From: an uncultured Pelagibacteraceae bacterium
Lineage (GTDB): Bacteria; Pseudomonadota; Alphaproteobacteria; Pelagibacterales; Pelagibacteraceae
Length of the DNA stretch: 22,614 nucleotides
Assembly: GCA_902602105.1 (NCBI GenBank)
Contig: CACKPP010000008.1
Span: forward strand, 1 to 22,614
Direction of reading: 5' to 3'
The translations under genes and the position numbers were made by a program. Shown here piece by piece: positions 9,047 to 17,287 of the stretch. A model generated the notes under the pieces. That model made no database searches, was not told where the DNA came from, and worked only from the letters and a program-made list of their open reading frames with translations. Each line of letters opens with the position of its first letter. Within the stretch, counting starts at the first letter, position 1.

Positions 9047-10277
9047 TAAGGTTTTTCAGCATTTCAATAGATGATTTTATTCCATCTTCATGAAATCCGT
9101 AACCAAAATAACTTCCACAAAAAAGCAAATCTTTTTGATTTTGTAATTTAACAAGCTCAGATTGAGCATCTAATGCTTTTTGATCATAATAAGGATGAGT
9201 AAATTTGACTTTTTTTAATACTTTTGTTTTATCAATCTCAAAATAAGGATTTAAAGTTAAAAAAATGTTTTCATCACTCTTTAAGTTCTGAAGTAAATTC
9301 AGCCAGTATGTAATTGAATTTTTTTTAATATCTTTATTATCAATTGAGGAATTCCATGAACACCAAGCCTTTTTATTTTTCGGCATAGCTCGCTGATCTG
9401 TGTGAATGTAGGCTACATTTTCTTTATAACTAAAATTTGATAAAATATTTTTCTCATCTTCAGTAGGATTTTCAATCAATTTTAAAGATTCATCAGCATG
9501 TGTTGCTAGTATTACTTTATCATAATCAAAGAATTCATTTTCTCCACCATAATATAAATTTACACCAGTAGATTTTCTTTTAATTTTTGTAATTTTATAA
9601 TTTTTAAAATGTTCTCCACTCACTTTAGAGATAATCTTATTAACATAAGATCTACTTCTATTTGTAACTGTGTACCATTCAGGTCTATTTTTTAATTTAA
9701 AAAGTCCATGATTTTGAAAAAATTTCAAAAAAAAATTTATTGGCATTTTGCTAGCCTCATATGGAGGCATCGACCAAATTGCAGATACCATTGGTATAAT
9801 GTGATAATTAATAAATGTTTGAGATAATCTATTAATTTTTAAATATTCACCTAAAGTTTTATTTTCATCTGAAATAGATATTTGATCACTTTTTTTATAA
9901 AATCTAATTATATCAAAAAACATTTTTAAGAATTCAATATTAAATAGATTTGACTTATTTGAAAATATACCGCCCAGGCCTTTTCCACAATACTCAAAAT
10001 TTGTATTATCTACTGAAACAGAAAAAGACATGTTGCTTTTTTCAATTTGAACATTATTTTCCTTAAAAAAATTAATTAAGTTTGGATATGTTTTAAAGTT
10101 AAAAACAATAAAACCTATATCAACTGATATTTTTTTTGATCCAAAAGTAAGATCAATTGTATATGAGTGTCCGCCAAAATAATTCTCTTTCTCAAAAATA
10201 TCTACACGATGTTTTTTAGATAAATAATAAGCTGCACTTAGTCCTGAAATACCTGAACCAATAACCGCAATTTTCAT
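9039..10277 (-). CDS. NAD/FAD-binding oxidoreductase, flavin amine oxidase-like (COG2907)
   Basis: A 412-aa flavoprotein of the COG2907 group. The N-terminus IAVIGSGISGLSAAYYLS is an FAD-binding Rossmann motif, followed by IFEKENYFGGHSYTI, where the GG doublet is the amine-oxidase-family signature. The central MPPYEASKMPINFFLKFFQN and C-terminal LLFCGSYFGYGFHEDGIKSS, an FAD contact region, match the group. In plant cyclopropane fatty acid synthases a domain of this type is fused to the methyltransferase domain, and in bacteria the gene is commonly next to DUF1365 and CFA genes, so a redox step on acyl chains is the best guess. It starts 6 nt after the gcvP stop without a clear Shine-Dalgarno, so it is probably on the glycine-cleavage transcript. 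Confidence 0.85.
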   Translation of the reverse strand: MKIAVIGSGISGLSAAYYLSKKHRVDIFEKENYFGGHSYTIDLTFGSKKISVDIGFIVFNFKTYPNLINFFKENNVQIEKSNMSFSVSVDNTNFEYCGKGLGGIFSNKSNLFNIEFLKMFFDIIRFYKKSDQISISDENKTLGEYLKINRLSQTFINYHIIPMVSAIWSMPPYEASKMPINFFLKFFQNHGLFKLKNRPEWYTVTNRSRSYVNKIISKVSGEHFKNYKITKIKRKSTGVNLYYGGENEFFDYDKVILATHADESLKLIENPTEDEKNILSNFSYKENVAYIHTDQRAMPKNKKAWCSWNSSIDNKDIKKNSITYWLNLLQNLKSDENIFLTLNPYFEIDKTKVLKKVKFTHPYYDQKALDAQSELVKLQNQKDLLFCGSYFGYGFHEDGIKSSIEMLKNLND

Positions 10278-10283
10278 TAATGC

Positions 10284-13154
10284 TTATGCTGCATCTTCTT
10301 TAAATTCATCCATACTAGGACAAGTACAAAAGATATTTTTATCTCCATACACATTATCTACTCTTGCTACTGGAGGCCAAAATTTATTAGCTCTTAAAAA
10401 TTTAGCTGGATAAGCAGCTTGCTCTCTAGAATATTTATGATCCCAATTATCTGAAGCTAACTCAGAGTCTGTATGAGGTGCATTTTTAATTGGATTATCA
10501 ATTTTATCAAATTCACCTGATTTAATTTTTTCAATTTCTTGTTTAATCTTAATTAACGTGTCACAAAATCTATCAAGTTCTGACAAGCCTTCACTTTCAG
10601 TTGGCTCTATCATCATGGTACCAGCCACAGGCCATGACATTGTTGGTGCATGAAATCCAAAATCTATTAATCTTTTTGCAATATCTTCCTCCGTTACTCC
10701 TGTTTCTGATTTTATATTTCTAATATCAATAATACATTCGTGTGCAACATTACCGTTTGACCCTTTATACAAAATAGGAAAGTGATCTTTTAGTCTATGA
10801 GCGATATAATTGGCGTTTAATATTGCAACTTGAGAAGCAAGCTTTAATCCTTCTGATCCCATCATTTTAATATACATCCAAGAGATTGATAGAATACTTG
10901 AACTACCCCAAGGGGCTGCTGAAACTGCTCCAATTCCAGTTGTTGGCCCACAATCTTTTATTACTGGATGATTAGGAAGATAAGCTTGTAGATGTCTTTT
11001 ACATGCAATAGGTCCCATTCCAGGCCCTCCTCCACCATGTGGAATACAGAAAGTTTTGTGTAAGTTTATATGACAAACATCTGGACCAAAATTTCCAGGC
11101 TTAGCGATTCCAACCAATGCATTTAAATTAGCTCCATCCATGTAGACCTGACCACCATGTTTGTGAACTAAATCACAAATATCAGTTATTTTTTCTTCAA
11201 ATACTCCATGGGTAGATGGGTAAGTTACCATTAATGCCCCAAGGTTTACAGAATGTTGTTCTGCTTTTTTCTTTAAATCATCAAAATCAACATTTCCCTC
11301 TTTATCACAATTAACAACAACAACTTTCATTCCAACCATTTGTGCGCTAGCTGGATTAGTGCCATGTGCTGAACTTGGAATTAAACAAATATTACGATTA
11401 GCCTCACCTCTATCTAAATGATACTTTCGGATAACCATTAATCCTGCATATTCACCCTGAGCACCTGCGTTGGGTTGTAGAGAAACACCTGAAAAACCAG
11501 TTATAGATCGCAACCAATTTTTTAGATCAGTAAATAAATCTCTAAACCCTTCCATTTGTTCAATTGGAACAAATGGATGAGGCTCTGCGAATTCTTTCCA
11601 AGAAATTGGAATCATTTCGGCAGCAGCATTTAACTTCATTGTACATGAACCAAGTGCAATCATTGTTCTATTTAATGCTATATCTTTATCCTCTAACCTT
11701 TTTAGATATCTGAGCATTTCAGTTTCTGAGTGATATAAATTGAAAACTGGATGTTCTAAATATTTTGAAGTTCTTAATAAATTTTTTGGTAGATTGGGCA
11801 ATTTTACTGAAGGATCTTCTTTTTTGATTGACTCTGCTGCATTAAAAATTTTTAATAGTTGATTTACTCTGTAAACATTTTTTCTCTCATCAAAAGAAAC
11901 TGCAAGCATATTTGAATTTACTTTTCTGATATTCACCTTTAGATCCAAAGCATTTTTATAAATTTGATCAGTCTTTTCTTTAGTAATAATTGTTACAGTA
12001 TCAAAAAAATAATTAGAATAAAGTTCATATCCAGACTGTTTTATTTTATCAGCAAAACTTTTTGCTAATTGAGATACTCTCTCAGAAATATTTTTAATTC
12101 CATCTGGGCCATGATAAATAGCATATGCTGCTGACACAATTGCTAATAAAGCTTGGGCAGTACAAATATTACTTGTCGCTTTGTCTCTTCTGATATGTTG
12201 CTCTCTAGTTTGTAAAGATAATCTATATGCCTTATTACCATGTCTATCAACTGATACACCAACAATTCTTCCTGGCATTGATCTTTTGTATTCGTCTTTT
12301 GTTGCAAAAAAGGCTGCATGGGGACCTCCATAACCCATTGGAATTCCGAATCTTTGAGAGCTTCCAACTGCTATATCAGCACCAAGTTCTCTTGGTGTTT
12401 TTAATTTTGCTAACGCTAATAGATCACAAGCTAATACAGCTTTTCCATTTTTTTTATGAATTTTACTAATCGCTTCACTTGGGTCTTTAATATCTCCTAA
12501 AGTCCCAGGATATTGTAAAATTCCACAAACTAAATCTTCTTTTAACTGGTCTAAAACTTTACCCTCATTTCCAACAAGAACTTTTAAACCCATTGGTTCA
12601 GCTCTCGTCTGAATTACATCAATTGTTTGAGGATGACAATTCTCAGATACAAAAACTAAATTACTATCACTTTTATTCAGTCTATGACTTAAACCCATAG
12701 CCTCTGCTGCAGCTGTTCCCTCATCTAATAAAGAAGCATTAGCAATATCCATTCCTGTAAAGTCAACGATCATTTGTTGAAAGTTCAATAACATCTCAAG
12801 TCTTCCTTGGGCTACCTCAGGCTGATAAGGAGTATATGATGTATACCAACCTGGATTTTCTAATATATTTCTTAAGATTACATAGGGTGTATATGTTCCA
12901 TAATAACCCATACCAATAAAATTTGAATAAACTTGATTTTTTTTAGACATTACTCTTAATTTTCTTAAAGCCTCGTATTCTGAATTTGACTCACCAATAT
13001 TAAGTTCGCCTTTAAATTTTATTTTTTCTGGAACAGTATTGTCAATTAAGTCATCTAATGATTTATAATTTAATTCTTTTAACATTTTAGATTGGTCTTC
13101 TTTAGAAGGTCCAATGTGTCGTTTTAAAAAATCTTTTTCTGAATTTGGTAACAT
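10284..13154 (-). CDS. gcvP: Glycine dehydrogenase (decarboxylating), P-protein
   Basis: PLP-dependent P-protein of the glycine cleavage system: it decarboxylates glycine and loads the aminomethyl group onto the lipoyl arm of GcvH. At 956 aa it is the single-chain form (E. coli 957 aa). The N-terminal half starts FLKRHIGPSKEDQ and contains NASLLDEGTAAAEAM; the C-terminal half carries ALGSCTMKLNAAAEM, SSAHGTNPASAQM and the PLP lysine in HINLHKTFCIPHGGGGPG (residue 700, codon 11055-11057), then SWPVAGTMMIEPTESE. No truncation is visible. Its ATG shares one base with the gcvH stop (TAATG), and an AGGAG lies at 13166-13170 inside gcvH. Because gcvH is frameshifted, ribosomes stopping early at 13327 would lose the coupling, though the internal Shine-Dalgarno could still work. 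Confidence 0.97.
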   Translation of the reverse strand: MLPNSEKDFLKRHIGPSKEDQSKMLKELNYKSLDDLIDNTVPEKIKFKGELNIGESNSEYEALRKLRVMSKKNQVYSNFIGMGYYGTYTPYVILRNILENPGWYTSYTPYQPEVAQGRLEMLLNFQQMIVDFTGMDIANASLLDEGTAAAEAMGLSHRLNKSDSNLVFVSENCHPQTIDVIQTRAEPMGLKVLVGNEGKVLDQLKEDLVCGILQYPGTLGDIKDPSEAISKIHKKNGKAVLACDLLALAKLKTPRELGADIAVGSSQRFGIPMGYGGPHAAFFATKDEYKRSMPGRIVGVSVDRHGNKAYRLSLQTREQHIRRDKATSNICTAQALLAIVSAAYAIYHGPDGIKNISERVSQLAKSFADKIKQSGYELYSNYFFDTVTIITKEKTDQIYKNALDLKVNIRKVNSNMLAVSFDERKNVYRVNQLLKIFNAAESIKKEDPSVKLPNLPKNLLRTSKYLEHPVFNLYHSETEMLRYLKRLEDKDIALNRTMIALGSCTMKLNAAAEMIPISWKEFAEPHPFVPIEQMEGFRDLFTDLKNWLRSITGFSGVSLQPNAGAQGEYAGLMVIRKYHLDRGEANRNICLIPSSAHGTNPASAQMVGMKVVVVNCDKEGNVDFDDLKKKAEQHSVNLGALMVTYPSTHGVFEEKITDICDLVHKHGGQVYMDGANLNALVGIAKPGNFGPDVCHINLHKTFCIPHGGGGPGMGPIACKRHLQAYLPNHPVIKDCGPTTGIGAVSAAPWGSSSILSISWMYIKMMGSEGLKLASQVAILNANYIAHRLKDHFPILYKGSNGNVAHECIIDIRNIKSETGVTEEDIAKRLIDFGFHAPTMSWPVAGTMMIEPTESEGLSELDRFCDTLIKIKQEIEKIKSGEFDKIDNPIKNAPHTDSELASDNWDHKYSREQAAYPAKFLRANKFWPPVARVDNVYGDKNIFCTCPSMDEFKEDAA

Positions 13155-13476
13155 TATGCTGAAGTCTCCTTTGCAAATTTATCATAATCGTCTTTATTCA
13201 TTAAAGTATCCATTTCTGATAGATCTTTTATTTTAAGTTTAAAAAACCATGCTGAACCCTCTGGATCCTGATTAATCTTTGATGGATCATCGACTATAGC
13301 TTGATTTATATCAACTACTTCACCACTCACAGGAGTGTATACATCACTAGCAGCTTTCGTCGACTCAACAACACCAGCAGTTCCATCTCAGTTGCGTGTT
13401 TTGTAATTCCAATTGTTGCTACATCTCCCTCTAATTTAATCCACTCATGTTCTTTAGAATATTTTACTTCACTCAT
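13154..13476 (-). pseudogene. gcvH: Glycine cleavage system H protein, frameshifted by an internal deletion
   Basis: GcvH is the lipoyl carrier that shuttles the aminomethyl group between GcvP, GcvT and the dihydrolipoamide dehydrogenase. From the ATG at 13476 the frame reads [20 protein letters not shown] then [10 protein letters not shown], a normal GcvH start (30 codons). It then shifts, giving nonsense and a TGA at 13327-13329 (49 aa). The rest continues in another frame from 13384: [20 protein letters not shown] through [16 protein letters not shown] to ETSA and a TAA at 13154-13156. The lipoyl lysine of ESTKA is intact (codon 13355-13357). By comparison with E. coli GcvH about 20 residues (the LGD..FV.LPEVG segment) are absent between the parts, with 2 nt remaining, so about 58 nt are lost. 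Restoring 58 nt gives 126 aa, the family length. The start overlaps the gcvT stop (ATGA). It is a true mutation or an assembly error. Confidence 0.9.
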
Positions 13477-14579
13477 TTTGTTGCCCCTTTCACGTAACTT
13501 TTTTTATAAAACGGTAATCCACAAATATTTGCTGGATGTTTTTTTCCTCTTACTTCTAAGAAAACTTTTGTATCTTTTTTTGAAAATTCATTTTCTATAT
13601 AACCCATCGCCACAGGTCCATTTACACTTGGTCCAAATGTACCACTTGTAATTTCTCCAATATGAACATCTGATTGATTAAATATCTTTGTTTTTTCTCT
13701 AGCAATTATTCTTCCCTCAGGTTTAATTCCAACCCTAATTTTACTAACCCCATTATTTAATTGTTTAATGATTATATCAGAGCCTATAAAATCTCCCTTG
13801 GATATTCTTTCTTTTGAAATTGCCCATTTTAAATTTGCTTCCACTGGAGTTTTATCTTTATCAAGGTCATGGCCATATAAACATAAACCAGCTTCTAATC
13901 TTAAAGTATCTCTTGCTCCTAAACCTATTAACTTGGATCCTTTGTTGATCAATTCTCTGGTTAACTTATCTACAAAATCATTCGGGACCGATATCTCAAA
14001 GCCATCTTCCCCTGTATACCCAGATCGAGTAATATAAATTTTGTGATCTTGAAATGAAAACCAGTCTCCTGACATAAAATTAAGATCTTTTACTCCATCA
14101 ACAACATCATTTAGAATTTGTGATGATTTAGGACCTTGAATTGCAATTAAAGATCTATTTTCATCCAAAATCATTTTGTACTTTTCCTTTAGAAATCCCT
14201 TTAAAATTTTGAAGTCATTATCTTTGCATGCTGCATTAAGGATTATTAAAAAACCTTCATTTGTTTTTGTTATAATTAAATCATCGTGTATCCCAGCATC
14301 TTTATCCATCAAGAAGCTATATTTTGAGTGATTTAATTTTAAATTTTCTAAATCTAAAGGAAAGATTTTTTCTAAATCTTTGATTAGGTCTTTACCACCA
14401 TAAATAAATAATTGACCCATATGAGAAACGTCAAAAATACCGGAATGATTCCTTGTGAATTTATGTTCCTCTACTATACCTTCAGAATATTGAATTGGCA
14501 TTTGATAGCCTGCAAATTCAACAAATTTTGCACTGTTTTCTTGATGTAGTTGGTACAGCGATGTTTTTTTTATATCCAT
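13473..14579 (-). CDS. gcvT: Glycine cleavage system aminomethyltransferase, T-protein
   Basis: GcvT takes the aminomethyl group from lipoyl-GcvH and, with tetrahydrofolate, releases ammonia and 5,10-methylene-THF, feeding one-carbon metabolism. The 368-aa length is normal (E. coli 364). The N-terminus [20 protein letters not shown] leads into [20 protein letters not shown] and DVSHMGQ, all classical T-protein motifs; [30 protein letters not shown] and [19 protein letters not shown] follow in order. It is the first gene after a tandem glycine riboswitch, and its start codon lies in a segment complementary to the riboswitch linker, so its translation is the likely controlled step. The gcvT stop overlaps the gcvH ATG. 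Confidence 0.97.
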   Translation of the reverse strand: MDIKKTSLYQLHQENSAKFVEFAGYQMPIQYSEGIVEEHKFTRNHSGIFDVSHMGQLFIYGGKDLIKDLEKIFPLDLENLKLNHSKYSFLMDKDAGIHDDLIITKTNEGFLIILNAACKDNDFKILKGFLKEKYKMILDENRSLIAIQGPKSSQILNDVVDGVKDLNFMSGDWFSFQDHKIYITRSGYTGEDGFEISVPNDFVDKLTRELINKGSKLIGLGARDTLRLEAGLCLYGHDLDKDKTPVEANLKWAISKERISKGDFIGSDIIIKQLNNGVSKIRVGIKPEGRIIAREKTKIFNQSDVHIGEITSGTFGPSVNGPVAMGYIENEFSKKDTKVFLEVRGKKHPANICGLPFYKKSYVKGATK

Positions 14580-14662
14580 ATTAACTCTTTGTACCCATCT
14601 GTATATTTGCCTGAGAGTTTTGCTCCTTCGGCGAGAACTAAATCTCTTTCCAGAGTTAATAT
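14578..14662 (-). promoter_or_regulatory. Putative anti-start helix: riboswitch linker pairs with gcvT RBS/start
   Basis: In the transcript AUAUUAACUCU (14662 down to 14652) is perfectly complementary over 11 nt to AGAGUUAAUAU (14588 down to 14578). The second strand contains the likely Shine-Dalgarno-like AGAG and the A and U of the gcvT AUG (14579-14577). The first strand spans the inter-aptamer linker and the 5' side of aptamer 2's P1 (the UCUG that can pair with CAGA at 14601-14598). The two pairings exclude each other. The structure is seen in sequence; the OFF/ON role is inference. Confidence 0.6.
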
Positions 14663-14737
14663 ATTACGGTCCTTTTTACCTGAGAGATTCCTGGGTGGTT
14701 GCTCCTTCGGCGCTACGATATTCTGTAGTCTCTCCCG
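14594..14737 (-). ncRNA. Tandem glycine riboswitch in the gcvT leader
   Basis: Two glycine aptamers sit in tandem on the minus strand. Aptamer 1 (about 14737-14667) has CGGGAGAGAC, the GCGCCGAAGGAGCAA core, AATCTCTCAGG and AAAAGGACCG. Aptamer 2 (about 14656-14594) has CTGGAAAGAGA, TCGCCGAAGGAGCAA, AACTCTCAGGC and a closing ACAGATGGG. These blocks match the glycine riboswitch consensus closely. A 10-nt AT-only linker (TAATATATTA) separates them. Known gcvT-linked switches of this class turn expression on when glycine is plentiful, and glycine riboswitches are documented in SAR11. No intrinsic terminator is visible between aptamer 2 and gcvT, which favours control of translation. Confidence 0.95.
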
Positions 14738-14744
14738 TAGAAGA

Positions 14745-14773
14745 ATAATCTTACATGTATGTGAAAAAGTCAA
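14745..14773 (-). promoter_or_regulatory. Predicted sigma-70-type promoter of the gcvT riboswitch transcript
   Basis: On the minus strand a -35 box TTGACT (14773-14768) is followed by a 17-nt spacer and a -10-like GATTAT (14750-14745). Transcription from here would begin about 7 nt later, right at the base of aptamer 1. The -35 box contains the TGA stop of the upstream DMT permease gene, so promoter and coding end overlap. The match is 5/6 and 4/6 to consensus. Confidence 0.55.
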
Positions 14774-15648
14774 TCAGAAACAATTTTTTTTCGTTTATTT
14801 AAAAGTGAATAAAACTGAAGTAATACAGCAAAAAGTATAATTGCACCTCCTATTAATCCAAACATTGAAGGTCTTTCACTTACAAAAAGAAATGCCCATA
14901 TCGGACCAAGCACAGACTCGGAAAGCATAATTATTCCAACCGTAGCAGAAGGAGTTGTTCTTGCTCCAATTGTAATAAATATAAAACCAAAACCAACTTG
15001 AAAAAAACCAGCTAGAAAGCCTAAAAAAATATCATGAGAGGATATCATTATTTTAGTTGATAGCAAAAACCCAACTAAACATGAACATGCTCCAGCTACA
15101 AATTGAGCAGGGACCATGTCTACAGTCGGATATTTTCTAATTATTATAATTAAAATTGCAAAAACTATTGGCATTGAAAATGCTGCTAGGTTTCCAGATA
15201 ACTCACCTGGTGTGAGTGAATTTCCAACCATCAATACCACACCTGTCATTGCTAAAATAATTGAAGTTAAAGTTGTAGTGCTTATTTTTTCTTTTAAAAA
15301 AAAATACCCAAATATTGAAAGAAATAGTATTTGAAGTGAAATTATAAAATTAGTATTTGCAACTGTCGTATTATACATTGCAAATACATAACCACAGAAA
15401 CCGATAGATAATATTATTCCACCAAAAAATCCTGGTAAACCTGAAACGTAGAATGATTTCAAAGTTTTTCCTTTATAGCTAATAATTAAGAATGCTAAAA
15501 CAGTAAGAGAAAAAAATAAAGATCTCCAAAATAAAATTTGCCATAAAGTTGCGCCCTCAAATGATTTAACAAGTAATCCACCAAAACTTAAACTTAATGC
15601 TCCTAAAAAGATTAATAATGGGCCAGGTAAGTTTCTTATGAAAGTCAT
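14770..15648 (-). CDS. DMT superfamily permease (EamA-type)
   Basis: A 292-aa inner-membrane protein of the drug/metabolite transporter superfamily. It has about ten hydrophobic helices arranged as two EamA repeats: the first starts GPLLIFLGALSLSFGGLLVK, with FWRSLFFSL as the usual helix-2 block; the second runs from FSMPIVFAILIIII to ESVLGPIWAFLFVSERPSM, a common EamA ending. DMT proteins export or import small metabolites; the substrate is not predictable. The ATG shares one base with the pxpC stop (TAATG), so it is co-translated with pxpBC, and a substrate linked to 5-oxoproline or amino acid metabolism is possible (inference). Its end overlaps the promoter of the next transcript. Confidence 0.88.
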   Translation of the reverse strand: MTFIRNLPGPLLIFLGALSLSFGGLLVKSFEGATLWQILFWRSLFFSLTVLAFLIISYKGKTLKSFYVSGLPGFFGGIILSIGFCGYVFAMYNTTVANTNFIISLQILFLSIFGYFFLKEKISTTTLTSIILAMTGVVLMVGNSLTPGELSGNLAAFSMPIVFAILIIIIRKYPTVDMVPAQFVAGACSCLVGFLLSTKIMISSHDIFLGFLAGFFQVGFGFIFITIGARTTPSATVGIIMLSESVLGPIWAFLFVSERPSMFGLIGGAIILFAVLLQFYSLLNKRKKIVSD

Positions 15649-16592
15649 TATATTTGTGAAATTAAGTTTTGAGTCTCTAAGTCATATAGTTTAAATAAAG
15701 TTTCCGCGCTAGATAATTCGACTTCTTGGAATTTAATTTTTGAACCCGGCATAAGTTGAACCAACTTGTCATAATCAGCACTGATAACAACTCCTATTTT
15801 AGGATAACCTCCAATAGTCCCATGATCAGAAAGCATAATAATTGGATTTCCATCTGCAGGTACCTGAATTACTCCTTTTATTAAACCTTCAGATTTTATG
15901 TTGGTGTCAGCAATATTTTCGATTTTTGGTCCATCTAATCTCATTCCCATACGATCTGATAATTTTGATACAACAAACTCCTTATCAAAAAAAATATTCT
16001 TGCCCTCATCAGAAAAATAATTAAAATTTGTTCCTTTTATAACTCTAATTTTTTCTATTTTTGTATTTATGTAATTTAGTTTTTTATCATTTAAGTTTTT
16101 ATTAATTTTAGAAATATATATTTTTTGTGCATTTTCTATTCTTTTTCCATTATTCGAACCTATATTTGCTTTTGTATTAATAGAGCAGCTAGACCATTGA
16201 TATTCTAAATTAAATTTACCACTAATTGCTAAATATCCATAAACAGATTTATTAGTTGTTACAATGTCTATTTCATCACCATTTTCTAATGTGAAAGATT
16301 GATAACAGTTCCCCTCAATATCATTATCATTTTTTCTAATTATAAATTTTACATCTCCTGCAATTGCGCATTTAATATCGTCACCAAAATACTTTAACAA
16401 TGGACCTTGGTAAGCGAATTCAATTACGGGAGAATTTGTTTCATTCCCAACAAGTTTATTAGAAATTTGAAAATTTCTATTATCCATTGCCCCACTAAAT
16501 GGAATGCCGATATGATAAAGATTGCTTCTACCTTGATCTTGAAATGTTGTATTTATTCCAGCTCTTTTAATCTCAAAATAATTTTTATTCAT
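15648..16592 (-). CDS. pxpC: 5-oxoprolinase subunit PxpC (biotin-dependent carboxyltransferase-like, KipA/AHS2)
   Basis: One of the three subunits of the bacterial ATP-dependent 5-oxoprolinase (PxpABC), which opens 5-oxoproline to glutamate. The start is set at the ATG at 16592 (MNKNYFEIKRAGINTTFQDQ) rather than 17 codons upstream, because the family begins with this strand and the choice gives a short 8-nt overlap with pxpB; length is then 314 aa. Family blocks are GRSNLYHIGIPFSGAMDNRN, AIAGDVKF, SDRMGMRLDGPKI, EGLIKGVIQVPADGNPIIML and the SDHGTIGGYPKIGVVISADY region. Cytosolic. The middle segment (about residues 150-200 of the chain) is Lys/Asn/Ile-rich and poorly conserved, as expected for such an AT-rich genome. 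It is followed immediately by the DMT permease. Confidence 0.92.
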   Translation of the reverse strand: MNKNYFEIKRAGINTTFQDQGRSNLYHIGIPFSGAMDNRNFQISNKLVGNETNSPVIEFAYQGPLLKYFGDDIKCAIAGDVKFIIRKNDNDIEGNCYQSFTLENGDEIDIVTTNKSVYGYLAISGKFNLEYQWSSCSINTKANIGSNNGKRIENAQKIYISKINKNLNDKKLNYINTKIEKIRVIKGTNFNYFSDEGKNIFFDKEFVVSKLSDRMGMRLDGPKIENIADTNIKSEGLIKGVIQVPADGNPIIMLSDHGTIGGYPKIGVVISADYDKLVQLMPGSKIKFQEVELSSAETLFKLYDLETQNLISQI

Positions 16593-17259
16593 TGTATTTG
16601 TTGTATTGATCTTTTGTGATTTGCTCAAAAGTGATTGTATCACCTGGGTTAATTAAATTTGGATTATTCTCCTTAGAGCTATCAAAAATAACACTTGGTG
16701 TATTCCCGATGATATTCCATCCACCTGGACTTTCAAAAGTATAAACATTTGCGAATTGTTCTGTAATTCCAACAGAACCTTTTGGTACTTTTACCCTAGG
16801 TGTCTCTAAACGTTTTGCTCGCAATTCAGTTTCTAGATCACCCAAAAAAGGCATCCCCGCAATGAAACCGGTCATGTAACAAAAAAATTCCTTATTAAAA
16901 AATTTTTCATAAATTTTATCACGACTTATTTTTAATTTTTCCTCTAGTCTTTTTATGTCCAGTGAAAATTTTTCATCACAACAGACTGGAATTTTAATTT
17001 TGTTACTCTCTAACTTATCATCATTGATAATATTCAAATTTTCGATTAATTTTTTGATAGTTTGAAAATTTTTTTTACGTAAATCAAAAGAAATTATTAA
17101 TTTATTATAAGATGGAGTTAAATTATTAATGCCATCAAAATTTTCTTTTTGAATACTTTTAAAATAACGTATTACTTTATTATTTACTTCTTTATTTACC
17201 TCGGTTCCAAAATCACAATATAAAGCTGCGTCACCAAGATTTGATATATTTTTTATCAT
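16585..17259 (-). CDS. pxpB: 5-oxoprolinase subunit PxpB (KipI/AHS1 family)
   Basis: Subunit of the 5-oxoprolinase complex, paralogous to the KipI kinase inhibitor and to the N-terminal half of urea-amidolyase-type allophanate hydrolases. At 224 aa it is of normal size. The start IKNISNLGDAALYCDFG matches the family pattern, and the diagnostic C-terminal blocks are GFIAGMPFLGDL, RLETPRVKVPKGSVGI and FESPGGWNIIGNTPSVIFD, ending with NPGDTITFEQI. The family block more often reads GFxPGFxYLG; here P and F are replaced, which is a mild divergence. Its ATG is only 28 nt from the pxpA ATG on the other strand, an unusual divergent split of the three subunits. Confidence 0.93.
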   Translation of the reverse strand: MIKNISNLGDAALYCDFGTEVNKEVNNKVIRYFKSIQKENFDGINNLTPSYNKLIISFDLRKKNFQTIKKLIENLNIINDDKLESNKIKIPVCCDEKFSLDIKRLEEKLKISRDKIYEKFFNKEFFCYMTGFIAGMPFLGDLETELRAKRLETPRVKVPKGSVGITEQFANVYTFESPGGWNIIGNTPSVIFDSSKENNPNLINPGDTITFEQITKDQYNKYNE

Positions 17260-17287
17260 GACATGTTATACTTCAAGAATTATTACT

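Noticed and set aside
12143..12469. Two short open frames (one per strand) inside gcvP
   Set aside because: Both lie within the intact P-protein frame and look like random translations of AT-rich DNA.
13301..13651. 116-aa open frame on the plus strand across gcvH/gcvT
   Set aside because: It runs antisense to clear gcvT and gcvH coding sequence, has low-complexity composition and no family signature; it arises partly from the AT-rich antisense strand.
14570..14773. 67-aa open frame on the minus strand over the gcvT leader
   Set aside because: It is the glycine riboswitch read as protein; the conserved aptamer blocks explain the sequence and no protein family is recognisable.
14550..14840. 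96-aa open frame on the plus strand
   Set aside because: Antisense to the riboswitch and the end of the DMT permease, with no recognisable motif.
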